DNA from: Anolis sagrei
Lineage: Eukaryota > Chordata > Lepidosauria > Squamata > Anolidae
Length of the DNA stretch: 64,000 nt
Direction of reading: 5' to 3'
NCBI RefSeq assembly: GCF_037176765.1
Contig: NC_090028.1
Coordinates: forward strand, 21,091,234 to 21,155,233
In this document: positions 1-13,300 of the stretch, in pieces
Position numbering within the stretch: position 1 is the first letter of the stretch
How the letters are laid out: the number at the start of each line of letters is the position of its first letter
The notes under the pieces: model-generated
What the model saw: the letters and a program-made list of their open reading frames with translations, nothing else
What the model was told of the DNA's origin: nothing
The model's database searches: none
Position numbers and translations under genes: made by a program

Positions 1-119
1 CGCAATTAAAAACGTAATCAAAGTCCTCCTGACAAAGAGCCATCCAGCCATAGATGGATAGATAGATATAGATATAGATAGAGATATAATTCATACACAG
101 AGAGATATAGCCTCATAGA
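1..119. repeat. CR1 scrap plus TAGA/TATAGA microsatellite
   Basis: The first 50 bases resemble an internal piece of CR1 (the 'agccatccagcc' phrase), followed by an AGATAGATATAGATA-type simple repeat. The same order of CR1 scrap, microsatellite and Helitron tail recurs at 40.74-41.06 kb, so the two stretches are probably copies of one composite. Confidence 0.45.
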
Positions 120-312
120 TCTGAAAGGGACCCCTAAAGAAGGACAATTATATGTTGCATGTTCCAGAGTAGGCAAACTAGGCAATCTCCACATCAACAC
201 TGGCATAAAAACAACAAGGAATACATAAAGGAATTACATATATTAGAAACCATTACTTTATTTTCCAGATCCCCAGACTGTGCCAAAGCAACGCGTGGCA
301 GGGGATGGCTAG
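120..312 (+). mobile_element. Helitron 3' end
   Basis: The stretch ends in a GCAACGCGTGGCAGGGGATG word followed by GCTAG and a host T, which is the 3' terminus (CTAG) of the Helitron seen whole at 61.0-63.1 kb. The 5' TC end is not present, so this is a truncated copy. Confidence 0.6.
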
Positions 313-1410
313 TTATTATTTATTTATTTATTTATTTATTTGATGCATTTATTAACCGCCATTCTCAGCCCTTTAGGGCGACTCATGGCGGTGTACACAC
401 ATATAAAAGACAATTTACAAAGAGGCAATTACAACAACATATAAACTACATAACAATTACAAAAACTACACTAAAAATCCGCTTCGTCTCATAGTGGAAT
501 CATAACCAATCTCATATTCCTTGTTCCATTCCAGTCATCTTTACCACATTGTTATAGCACTTAATTAAATGCCTTCTCGAACAGCCATGTCTTGAGGCTT
601 TTTCGGAAGGACATGAGGGAGGGCGCCTGTCTGATGTCTGCAGGGAGAGTGTTCCACAGCCGGGGGGCCACCACCGAGAAGGCCCTCTCCCTCGTCCCCG
701 CCAAACGTGCCTGTGAGGCAGGCGGGATTGAGAGAAGGGCCTCCCCAGACGATCTCAAGGTCCTCGTGGGCTCGTAGGCCAAGATGCGGTCCGAAAGGTA
801 TTTTGGGCCGGAACCGTTTAGGGCTTTGTAGGCCAAAACCAGCACCTTAAATTGGGTCCGGTAGCAAATCGGCAGCCAATGGAGCTGGGACAACAAGGGC
901 GTTGTACGCTCCCTGCCACCCGCTCCAGTTAGTAACATGGCTGCCGCACGCTGAACCAGCTGAAGCTTCCGGGCCGTCTTCAAGGGCAGCCCCACGTAGA
1001 GAGCGTTGCAGTAGTCAAGGAGGGATGTGACCAGAGCGTGTACCACCGTGGCCAAGTCAGACTTCCCGAGATACGGGCGCAGCTGGCGCACGAGCCTGAG
1101 CTGTGCAAATGCTCCCCTGGTCACCGCTGACACCTGGGGATCCAGGCTCAACGATGAGTCCAGGGTCACACCCAAGCTGCGAACCTGCGCCTTCAAGGGG
1201 AGTGCGACCCCATCCAGCACAGGCTGTAACCCTATACCCCGTTCGGCCTTGCGACTGACCAGGAGTACCTCTGTCTTGTCTGGATTTAATTTCAGTTTGT
1301 TCGCCCTCATCCAGACCGTTACAGCGGCCAGGCACCGGTTCAGGACCTCGACAGCCTCCTTAGTAGCAGGTGGGAAGGAGTGACAGAGTTGGACATTATT
1401 ATACCTCATG
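313..1410 (-). mobile_element. L2 LINE, 5'-truncated, reverse transcriptase C-terminus
   Basis: Read on the minus strand, an open frame at 1,409-561 encodes the end of an L2 reverse transcriptase. Phrases typical of L2 are LDYCNALYVGLP, LHWLPI and APRLWNTLP, ending [13 protein letters not shown]. The 3' untranslated part runs to a TAAA-type tail near 320. The frame is open for 282 codons, so this copy is fairly young. It lies in an ELMO3 intron in the same orientation as the gene. Confidence 0.85.
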
Positions 1411-1641
1411 TGTCTTTATCTACCATGAAGGCTACCCACTGAAGTAACTTACCTCTTCTCTGCCCTCAACATCAGTCTTCTTCAACCTACTCACAGTACT
1501 AACCCAGACACTTTGTAAATTATTATTATTACTAAGGGCTCAGTGTAGATCCAGCTGAGATGCTAAGACCCCAGCATCCCTTATCAGCTGAACGTGCTGC
1601 TCTGTTTTCTCAAGGCACATTGCAATCCGTATAAAGCTCAC

Positions 1642-1773
1642 CATAAAGCCTAGCTTGCGGAACTCCTTGGAGCAAAGGGAATGGCGGCGTTCAGAGTTTG
1701 AGTTGCCAGGTGAAGATTCATTCTCAGACACAAAGGCTGCGTGGCGCAAGGAATGAAGCAGGTCCCTTTGTTC
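1642..1773 (-). CDS. ELMO3: ELMO3 coding exon 11
   Basis: Residues 307-350, from [14 protein letters not shown] to FRKLGFM, the start of the ELMO domain. The acceptor is TTTGCACAG and the donor ATG|GTGAGC. This is the last exon of the gene inside the window. Confidence 0.9.
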
Positions 1774-4700
1774 CTGTGCAAACAAACCAACATATAGAAA
1801 ACTTAGTGCATACACACAACCACCCCACACATCGTATACATTTATAAAAAGGGAAAGGAAATGGAGCTAAGAGGTAACAAAACTATTGAAAAGTGAGTCA
1901 AGGGGAAACTCACCAGTGAGTAGGGATCCATTGGGGTCCTCATCCTGCACTCCAATAAGGTCAATGTGAGGGATTGCAGCACATAGAGATAATGGGCCAT
2001 CTCATCTCCAATCGGCTCTGAGGCATGGACAATGTTCTAGAAGCACACATTTCACAGCTTAGAAAATTGACTTTTTTAAAAAGATAATAGCATCCAGAAT
2101 ATCCCTCCCTGTTGCATGTTGTCTAGTTGCTATGTGGCTGGGGAATTCAGGAAGTTTTAGTCTCCTCAAAAACTCCCCCCCCCCCCCCTCGGTAGCACAG
2201 TGGGTTAAACTACTGAGCTGCTGAACTTGCTGACCAAACAGCTGGTGGTTCGAATCAGGGGAACGGGGTGAGCTCCCACTGTTAGCCCCTGTTTTTGCCA
2301 ACCTAGAACTTTGAAAATATGCAAATATGAGTAGATCAATAGGTACTGCTCCAGTGGGAAGGTAACGGTGCTCATAGAATCCTAGAGTTGGAAGGGACCT
2401 CATGGGCCATCCAGTCCAACCCCCTGCTAGGAAGCAGTAATATTGCATTCAAAGCAGCCCCGACAGATGGCCATCTAGCCTCTGTTGAAAAGCTTCCAAA
2501 GAAGGCGCCTCCACCACACATTGGGGCAGAGAGTTCCACTGCTGAACGGCTCACACAGTCAGGAAGTTCTTTCTCATGTTCAGATGGAATCTCCTTTCTT
2601 GTAGTTTGAAGCCATTGTTTCACATCCTAGTCTCCAGGGAAGCAGAAAACAAGCTTGCTCCCTCCTCCCTGTGGCTTCCTCTCACATATTTATACATGGC
2701 TATCATATCTCCTCTCAGTCTTCTCTTCTTCAGGCCAAACATGCCCGGCTCTTTAAGCCGCTCCTCATAGGGCTTGTTCTCCAGACCCTTGATAATTTTA
2801 GTCGCCCTCCTCTGGACACATTCCACCTTGTCATGGAAGGATACACTGAGGCTAGAGGAGCCACTCACAGCATTAGAAGCAAAGGCCCAGGATTAGGTAA
2901 TAAAGACACTGGGACACAACATGCATGCCAAGGACCCTCACCCCCACCCCCGATGCCACCTTCATGCCCACCTTGTGGATAAACTGCCTGAGGTTCTTCT
3001 CCCCTAGATACTCCATCATGTCCTAGAAATTGGAAGGAGGCAATGAGATGGGTCCAATCATAGAATTACAGAATTTATTTATTTATTTACTATGCTTCTA
3101 TACTGCCAATCATAGAATTACAGAATTTATTTATTTATTTACTATGCTTCTATACCGCCATTCTCAGCCCAAAGCGGCACAATTTGATGCCCATAGCATA
3201 ATAGGAGTTGATTCATAGCATAATAGAATAGCATAATAGGAGTTGGAAGAGACCACATGGATCATCCAGTCCAATCTCCTTCTGAAAGGCAGGAAAAGCA
3301 CAATCAAAGCCCCCTTGACAGATGGCCATCCAGCCCCTGTTTAAAAGCCTCCAAAGAAGGAGCTTCCACCACACTACGAGGCAGAGAGTTCTATTGTTGA
3401 ACAGCTCTAACAGTAAGGAAATATCTCTGTTGAATTGTGGTGCCCAGAATTGGACACAGTGTGACTCCAAGTGAGGTCTGACCAAAGCAGAATAAAGAGG
3501 CAACATGACTTCCCTCGATCTTGACACTAGACTCTTTTGGATGCAGCCCAAAGCTCCATTGGCTTCTTGAGAAGTTACATGACATTGTTGGCTCATGTTC
3601 AACTTGTTGTGCTCTAAGACTCCAAGGTTGCTTTTACATGGAAATGTTGTCAAGCCAGGCTTCACCCGAAAGATCCCCCTTACCCTCCTTTCTGACTCGC
3701 TGGCATTAAGAAGGAGAGCGATAAGAAGAGCCATCGCTTTTAGCTGCAGCTGCTGGTTCATTCTATAAGGAAAGAAAAAAGCAGGGAAGCATATTATGAT
3801 CAGAAAGGTTGGGTTGCCTCACTTCTGCCCTTCAGTCAGGATTCTGAAGGTCAAAGCCAAATAGAACCAAAGTTTGCAAGGCCAATTGTAATTTCCTTGG
3901 TTTAAAGTAGGGGTCTCCTAACTACGACCCGCGGGCCACTTCTGGCCCACCAAGGGCACTTATCCGGCCCGCGGAGGAGGAGCGCCCCCCCCTCACAGTG
4001 CCCCTCCCTTGGCTGGCTCACACTATCCGTCAGGCCCGATGGGCAGTGTGAACCAGCCAAGGGCAGCTGCTCCACGCGGCCTACTCGCGCGTAAAGCACC
4101 TCGCGAGGTGCTTTAGGCGCAAGGAGGCTGCGCGGTGCTGCTCCTCCCTTGGCAGGCTCATGCTGCCCATCGGGCCATCGCAAAAGTAGGCTGCGCGGTG
4201 TTGCTCCTCCCTTGGCAGGTTCACGCTGCCCATTGGGGAGGCTGCCCCGGCGCTCCATGCAGTCATGCCGGCCACATGACCTTGGAGGTGTCTACGGACA
4301 ACGCCGGCTCTTCGACTTAGAAATGCAGATGAGCACAACACCCCAGAGTCAGACACGACTGGACTTCATGTCAGAGGAAAACCTTTAACCAGGAAAATTG
4401 TGGAAGATCCAGGGTGGGAGAAAGAACCCTTGTCTGTTGGAGGTAGGTATGAATGTTTCAATTGGCCACCTTGATTAACATTTCATAGCCTGACAGTTTT
4501 TAGGGAGAGGTGATTAGCTGGCCCTGATTGTTTCTTGTCTGGAGTTCCCCTGTGTTTGAGTGTTGTTCTTTATTTACAGTTATAATTTCAGAGTTTTTTA
4601 AATACTGGTAGCCAGATTTTGTTCAGACTAGAAATAGGAAGATTTCCCATTCTCTGCTCCTGGAATTACTGCCTAAAGAGGGCTAGAAAGAACCCCCTCT

Positions 4701-6405
4701 AAGGGCACTTCCACACAGCAAAATAAGATATGTGCAATGTGCATAGGAATTTTTTAATTGATTTTTTTTTCAAAAAAACTATAGTCCGGCCCTCCAATGT
4801 TCTGAGGGACAATGAACTGGCCCCCGGTTTAAAAAGTTTGAGGACCCCTGGTTTAAAGTGTTCAGATAGCGTTACAGCTGCTTTAGTCCATTGCCACCAA
4901 AAAGGTGGTTATCAGCAGTCTTCTGGAAGGTATGGAGAAGTCCCCAAACCTAGTGGGACAAACACCCTTCGGGCCCTTCCACAGCCATATAACTCAGAAT
5001 ATCAAGGCAGATAATCCATAATATCTGCTTTGAACTGGATTATCTGAGTCCACACTACCATATAACCCAGTTCAGTGCGGATTTTATATGGTTGTGTAGA
5101 AGTGGCCTTAAAGGGAGCTATAACAGCCCAAAGATGACTGAAAGTGTCTTGGACCACCAAAGAATACTGACAGATTGCAGGGGAACGACGGAGCACTATG
5201 TTCTAGAATGGAGTGTCTGGATTCCATACCTGGAAGGCCACAGGTTCCTCCACCCTATCGAGGCATACACATAGATACTGCAGACCTGGACACTGTGAAG
5301 GCACCTATGCTTACTCCTACATCAATTAAAGCAATTAAACTTATCAGTTGAGAGGCCCCTCCCCACTGTAGCACCAACTGCTGCTCTGGACAGAGCGAAG
5401 ACAGAGGGGAGCAGAAGACATTTCCATCTTGTCTTTACTAATAATATAATATAGTATATTGTATATACATATAATATTTATAATATTATAATGTAACACA
5501 ATATAATACTAGTAATAATAATACAATATTATAATTATAATTATATATTTACATTACATGTAATAGGTAAAGGTAAAGGTAGTCCCCTGACATTAAGTCC
5601 AGTCATGTCTGACTCTGGGGTGTGGTGCTCATCTCCATTTCTAAGCCGAAGAGCCAGCGTTGTCCGTAGACACCTCCAAGGTCATGTGGCCGGCATGACT
5701 GCATGGAGCACCGTTACCTTCCCGCCGGAGCGGTACCTATTGATCTACTCACATTTGCATGTTTTCGAACTGCTAGGTTGGCAGAAGCTAGGGCTGACAG
5801 CGGAAGCTCACGCCGCTCCCCGGAATCGAACCTGCAACCTTTCGATCAACAAGCTCAGCAGCTCAGTGCTTTAACCCACTGCGCCACTGGGGGATCCTAA
5901 TAATACTAATAATATTACAATATAATGGTATAGTGCCATGATGGCGGACCTATGACACGTGTGTCAGCACTGACACGCGTAGCCATTTTCGATGACATGC
6001 AGCCACATACACAGAAGAATGGGGCCGCATCCCGAGAAGAACATTTCATCCTCGGCTCCTGCACCAGCATTTTTCTATAATGCCAAGATATATGACATTA
6101 TAGAAAAAGCAGGTAAGTTAAATAATTAGTTTTTTGGTTTATTAAATACAGATATATATTACAATAATATATTTTTGTTATATCTTTTTTCTCTCGAAGT
6201 GACACCTCGCCTGAGTTATGCTCAGTTTTTTGGCGAGTTTTGACACGCCAAGCTCAAAAAGGTTGCCCATCACTGGTATAGTGCAATATAGTAATATATA
6301 CTGATATTGTACTATGCTAATAATATAATATATTGTATGAAAATATATATTGTAAGCCGCTCTGAGTCCCCTTCGGAGTGAGAAGGGCAGCATATAAATG
6401 CCATA

Positions 6406-6440
<35 letters not shown>

Positions 6441-7315
6441 GGATAGAAATAGAAGCAAACATGATATCTGGAAAAAGGACTGCAGATGAGTGCTTACACT
6501 TGCAGAAGGGAGATGAGTCGCTCGAGGGTCACCTGTTGCTTGACCAGTTCAAAGAGGGAATGGCTGGTTGGCACCATGTTCTCCAAAATGGCCAGCGAAA
6601 TCTGCTGGATGGAGGCATCCATTGGAACCACGTTGACATAGCCAACAATCTGTAACAAGGGACGCAAATTCACAAACAAAGGGAGAAGGGATCAAAGCAT
6701 TGCCCAAAGTTACAGCCTACCAACCAGGCACTCTCCAACAACCATTGAGAGGCCATTCCACCACCCGCTGAGTGGGAAGGAGCCAGCCTACCAACCAGGT
6801 ACTCTTCAGCAGCTGCTGAGAGGCCCTCCCACCATCTTTAACTGCTCCGGGGCGGCCTTTTCCATCGATTGCCCAGCTGACTAGCATTCTACTGAGGGCC
6901 TGATTCCATCAGGACGCCTATGGTCCACACACAAACCCGACCACCAGCGATAGCAACTCAATTCCCCGAGCTGCGCTCCACTCGGCCTTCCCTACACTGC
7001 CCAGCATCGACATGGAGAGATTGGTGTGGCAGAGCCGCTCTACCATCGCCACCATTTCCCACTACCGTGCCATGACCTCGCTGCTAACTACCCATAGCCC
7101 AAAGTTACTTCAAGCCACTGATACTCTATAGCAGTGTTTCTCAACCTTCCTAATGCCCTGACCCCTTAATACAGTTCCTCATGTTGTGGTGACCCCCAAC
7201 CATAACGTTATTTTCGTTGCTACTTCATCATTGTCGTTTTGCTACTGTTTTGAATTGTAATGTCAATATCTGATATGCAGGATGTATTTTCATTCAATGG
7301 ACCAAATTAGGCACA

Positions 7316-7351
<36 letters not shown>

Positions 7352-10300
7352 CTTTATTTCTATACCGCCCATTGTCAGAATATGTTAAAGTATGTAATGT
7401 GTTTTAAATGTAATTTCATGTAGTTGTAATATGGATGCCACAAGACTGTATTGCTATGATGTATGTTTATGTTTGAGGCTGTGAGATAGTAGCCCTGAGA
7501 CACTCTCTGAGCTGAGTTGTGAGAGAAATTAGGGAGTATCCCAGTGGTTCTCAACCTGGGGTCCCCAGATGCTTTTGGCCTACAACTCCCAGAAATCCCA
7601 GCCAGTTTACCAGCTGTTAGGATTTCTGGGAGTTGAAGGCCAAAAACATCTGGGGACCCCAGGTTGAGAACCACTGGAGTATCTGATATCTGCCAAGCAG
7701 CCAAGCAGCTGTAGAATTAGGTTCTTGTGGGTTTTTTCGGGCTATGGGGCCATGTTCTAGAGGCATTTCTCCTGACGTTTCGCTTGGCAAGCATCCTCAG
7801 AGGTAGTGAGGTCTGTTGGAAATAGGACAATGGGTTTATATATCTGTGGAATGGCTGGGGTGGGGTAAAGAGCTCTTCTCTGCTGGAGCTAGGTGAGAAT
7901 GTTTCAACTGACCACCTTCATTAGCATTTGAAGGCCTGGCTGAGTCTGGGAAAATCTTTTGTTGAGAGGTATTAAGATGTGCCTGGTTGTTTCCTCTCTG
8001 CTGTTTTGCTGTTGTAATTTTAGAGTTTTTTAATACTGGTAGCCAGATTTTGTTCATTTTCATGGTCCGGAGACGTGTCTAAAGACCCCAGCGTGCGCAC
8101 CAAAAGTCGCCTCTTCTCCTGACTTTCTCTTCAGCCATTGGGACCGAGAGAGAGAGAGAGAGAGAGAGTGCCCCTCTGGCTGGAGGTATCTCCCACCTCC
8201 GCTCCCTCCTTTGCTTTTGCGCCTACCTTCAGGAAAGGTGGGCATCTCCACCTCTCTCTCTCTCTCTCTTGGTCCCAATGGCTGAGGAGAAAGTCAGGAG
8301 AAGAGGTGACTTTTGGTGCACACGCTGGGGTCTTCAGGCACGCCTCCGGACCCAAAACGGGCCAGGCAAGGGAGCAAGTGCGGCAAGTGTAGTTACTGGG
8401 ATGTATAGTTCACCTACAATCAAAGAGCATTCTGAACTCCACCAATGATGGAATTGAACCAAATATGGCACACAGAACTCCCACGACGAACAGAAAATAT
8501 ATATCAATGATTGGTTGGGGGGCGCCAAAATACTATTTGCTTACCGTTGAAAATTACCTAGGGCCGCCTCTGGGGCCACGCCCAGTATGTTTGGAAAGGC
8601 AAGAGTTTTAAGGTAGAGTTTTCACCCTCTGGCTGTTTCTGCCGCTCAGCAAAGCCCTGATACACCCAAATTTGAATACTGGTGGGGTTGAGGAGAGGGT
8701 TGATTTTGTCATTTGTGAGTTGTAGTTGCTGGGATTTAGAGTCCACCTACAATCAAAGAGCATTCTGAACACCAGCAAGGATGGAATTGAACCAAATTTG
8801 GCACACAGAAATGTTTACCTTCTTTTAATGCATCACTACAGATTTTTTTCCCCTTCAGAATAAAAATTATAATTTAAAAAAACATAAGGAGGGCCCAAGT
8901 TTGCCCAGGCATGCTGTACGGTCTATTCAGAACTGTATCCCAAGGGAGTGTTTACCTTTTTGATGAAAGCTGGACTGAGAGTCTCCCAGGACACAAAATC
9001 GTGCTCCATCAGCTCCACAAAGGCCTTCAAAGCATAGGCCAGAATCTCTCCTATCCTGGAGCAACAGACAGCAAACAGAGTAAGAGAGGCCCAAACATGC
9101 CACCCTTGAAGGTCAAAATGCAGCTCTGACCAAGACAGCCAGAAACCGCAGGGATGGTGCATTAGACATACCTAGAAAAGAGAGTGGGGAAGAGAACGAA
9201 AGAAGAGGGGGAAAGAGGAAAAGAAAAAGAGAAGGAGGGAGGAAAAGGAAGAGCAGTGGAGAAAAAGGAAGTTTCTGTATGAATTGAAATTCCCAGAAAA
9301 GACAAAGAAAGGTTTCAGAAAAACAGAAGGCATAGAATTTTGCTTGGTAAGAATTTTTTTTTTTTACATTTGGCATGTGAATACAATAGGAAATATTGTG
9401 CCATATATTTACACAATTTTAGAGGCAGTCCACAAGTTATAAACAATACAATAGGAAACATTGTGCCATATATCTGAGGCAAGTGTGAATGTTGCAATGG
9501 GCCACCTTGATTATTTATTTATTTATTTGCTTGCTTATGACATTTATATGCTGCCCTTCTTACCTCAAAGGGGATTCAAAGCAGCTTACAAGTTATATGT
9601 AAATACAATATATTATGCATTGTCGAAGGCTTTAATGGCCGGAATCACTGGGTTGTTGTAGGTTTTTCCGGGCTATATGGCCATGTTCTAGAGGCATTTT
9701 CTCCTGACGTTTTGCCTACATCTATGGCAAGCATCCTCAGAGGTAGTGAGGTCTGTTGGAAGTAGGAAAATGGGTTTATATATCTGTGGAATATCCAGGG
9801 TGAGACAAAGGACCTTTGTCTGCTGGAACTAGGTGTGAATGTTTCAGCTGACCACCTTGATTAGCATTTAATGGCTTGGAAGTGCCTGGGGGGAATCTTT
9901 TGTTGAGAGTGATTTGATGTGCCTGATTGTTTACTCTCTGTTGTTTTGCTGAGTTTTTTAATACTGGTAGCCAGATTTTGTTCATTTTCATGGTTTCTTC
10001 CTTTCTGTTGAAATTGTCCACATGCTTGTGTATTTCAATGGCTTCATTGTGTAGTCTGACATGGTGGTTGTGAGAGTGGTCCAGCATTTCTGTGTTCTCA
10101 AATAATATGCTGTGTCCAGGCTGGTTCATCAGGTGCTCTGCTATGGCTGACTTCTCTGGTTGGAGTAGTCTGCAGTGCCTTTCATGTTCCTTGATTCGTG
10201 TTTGGGCCTTGCTGCGTTTGGTGGTCCCTATGTAGACTTGTCCACAGCTGCATGGTATATGGTAGACCCCTGCAGAAGTGTGAGGATTCCTCTTGTCCTT

Positions 10301-13300
10301 TGCTTCCCTCTGCGGTCAGTGGTTCCCTTGATGTATGGTAAGAACACTTTTCCTCTGGGTGGATCTTCGTCTTTACTCTCATGGCTTGTTCTCGGTCTTG
10401 CAGCTCTTCTGATGTCCGAGGTGGAGCCTCCATTGGCCTGTAGAGCCCAGTTGAGGTGGTTCAGTTCATCTTGAAGGAGGTGGGGTTCGCAGATTCTTCT
10501 TGCACGGTCTGACAAGGCTTTAATTGTGCTTCTTTTTTTGACTTTGGTGATGGTTGGAGTTTTTATGTAGATATCTATCTGTGTGTGTGGGTTTTCTGTA
10601 AACGGTGTGACCCAATTGTTGATCTGGCTTGCAGATGACTAGGACATCTAGAAAAGGCAGTCTTCCTTCATAGACTTCATTGTCCCACTGAAAGTAGCTG
10701 GTGGTGAGGCAATGGTGAAACAATGAATTCTACGAACAGAAAGATGGAGTAGCTATGGGGAGCCCTATCAGCCCGGTCATAGTTAATTTCTACATGGAAC
10801 ACTTTGAAAAACAAGCCCTTGAAACAGCCCACGATATGGTTCAGATATGTGGATGACACCTTCACTATTTGGAGCCATGGAGAAGAAGAACTAAATAGGT
10901 TCCTGGAACATCTTAACAGCATCCACCCAAACATCCAATTCACCATGGAAAAAGAAAATGAAGGAAGGCACTGCAGACTACTCACAACCACCATGTCAGA
11001 CTACACAGAGATGCCATTGAAATCCACAAGCATGTGAACAATTTCAATAGAAAGGAAGAAACCATGAAAATGAACAAAATCTGGCTACCAGTATTAAAAA
11101 ACTCAAAAATTACAACAGCAAAACAACAGAGGGGAAACAATCAGGCACATCAAATCACTCTCAACAAAAGATTCCCCCCAGGCACTTCCAAGCCATTAAA
11201 TGCTAATCAAGGTGATCAGCTGAAACATTCACACCTAGCTCCAGCAGACAAAAGTCATTTGTCTCACCCTGGTCATTCCACAGATATATAAACCCATTTT
11301 CCTACTTCCAACGGACCTCACTACCTGTGAGGATGCTTGCCATAGATGCAGCAAAACGTCAGGAGAAAATGCCTCTAGAACATGGCCATATAGCCCAGAA
11401 AAACTTACAACAACACAATATATTGTTAGCATAGAACAATATTAGTACCATACATTCCAATACTGTACTATGCCACTACACTGTAATATTATGAGTAATA
11501 TTACACATAATATGAAATATATAATTATTATATTGTATTATTAACATTGAATGGCCTTGCAGCTTCAAAGCTTGGCTGCTTCCTGCCTGGAGGAATCCTT
11601 TGTTGGGAGGTGTAAGCTGGTCCTGATTGTTTCATATCAGGAATTCCCCTATATTTTTAGTGTTCCTCATTATTTACTGTCCTGAACATAAAAGGCACGC
11701 CAGACTAATTCAACCAGAGAAGTCAGCCATAGCAGAGCACCTGATGAACCAACCTGGACACAGCATATTATTTGAGAACACAGAAATGCTGGACCACGCT
11801 AAGAACCACCATGTCAAACTACACAGAGAAGCCATTGAAATCCACAAGCATGTGAACCTTGAACAAAATCTGGCTACCAAACTCTAAAATCAGGACAGTA
11901 AATAAAGAGGAACACTCAAAAACAGGGGAATTCCTGACATGAAATAATCAAGGCCAGCTAATTTATTTATTTATTATTTATTTATTTATTTACACCAGTG
12001 ACTAGTATATTTGGCCACCTTATCTGGCAATTCCCTATAGGCTCTCAATAGGATGGAGTAGGCAATCCCTTTGGAAGACAAAGGACATAATCCAACACTT
12101 CCTTCCCAGAGACTGGTGCTTCTGAAGCTTCCTTTCCTCTAATACTCACATTTTATCCTCTTCCACAATAAGAAAAAGCTGGTTGAGACCATTCCTGCTA
12201 ATGAACTCCTGAGCAAAGGCAACATCCCGAGAGAGAAACGACAGCTTCTTCAGAGAGTCGGATTTGACATCGAAGTTGTTGCTTTGAATCCCACCATGCA
12301 ACTTTGCAGCCTCTTGATCCTATGAAGGAAGAGTCGTAAAGATGAGCCTACACATTCACAATAACGCCGTGTACAGTCCTGACCACCTACATTTCAAAGC
12401 CAATTTCAAAGAGCTGAAAAGGATATTTTTAAAACAGAAGAAAAGTGTTGTGACTCAGCTGAGCTCTGTGGGCCTTCTGAGCCGGAATTCCTACAGGATG
12501 ATGATGAGGATGATGGGTTACAGATTTCTGTACATGCTTCAGACAGGGCTGACAGTAGGGTTGCTGAAGGGGAAACAGCAAGTCAGTTCCCAGGGGAAAG
12601 GAATGTTAGTGAGACTGATAATGAGAGTGAAATCCCACACGGCCAGGTAGAGACGTCTTTGCCTTCCCACAGTGATCCGGTCCAGTTGGACCAAGATAAG
12701 GGGTTGCATAGCCTTGATGATAATGAATTAATGAGGAGACAAGATAGTCTGCAATTAAGGCTCCGGAGAAGTACACCAAGCAAGAAGCCAAGGGTGCCAA
12801 AGGTCAACGCAATGTGTTCATGTCTGCAAAGGGAATTTAGCCTTGTAGCTGACAAGCAGGGGTTGTCAGTCTAACATAGCTCTTCCCATGCAAACTTCTC
12901 TGGATTAACTTTGGCATTTAGCAGCACGCTTCTGGCTTCCTGAGTCTAGGATTTGGATCTTGTTCTCAACTGTTTTCCATAGACTCTTGTTTGACCATTG
13001 CTAAGGGATTATGCTTCATGTTTTTGCCTTTGGATCTTGGGAACTTTGTCTTTGCATTTAAGCCTTTGTATTGCCAATGGAGTAGAGTTCGGAGTAGAGC
13101 AACTGCTTTGGGAGACGGTGGTTGGGCATCCGGACAACGTGGCCGGTCCAGCGGAGTTGATGATGGAGGACCATTGCTTCGATGCTGGTGGTCTTTGCTT
13201 CTTCCAGCACGCTGACATTTGTCCGCTTGTCTTCCCAAGAGATTTGCAGGATTTTCCGGAGGCAGCGCTGATGGAATCGTTCCAGGAGTTGCATATGACG

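Larger units (their letters stand above)
3908..4850. mobile_element. hAT-type DNA transposon (CAGGGGTCC family) with nested insertions
   Basis: The ends TAGGGGTCTCC and GAGGACCCCTG are inverted, and both sides carry the 8-bp target duplication GTTTAAAG (3900-3907 and 4851-4858). Inside are a GC-rich block with a 63-bp tandem repeat (near 4120-4240), a SINE piece and a Penelope piece. Other members of the family lie at 44.43 and 51.12 kb. Confidence 0.85.

Noticed and set aside
561-1409. Long open frame of 282 codons on the minus strand as a host gene
   Set aside because: Its phrases (LDYCNALYVGLP, APRLWNTLP) are L2 reverse transcriptase, and the same text recurs at 16, 32 and 55 kb.
5565-5896. 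A tRNA gene from the A and B boxes
   Set aside because: The tRNA-like part lacks a full cloverleaf and is the head of a SINE with many copies here.
8142-8270. A GA-rich coding gene ([12 protein letters not shown]...)
   Set aside because: The frames come from the GA/TC runs inside the palindrome.
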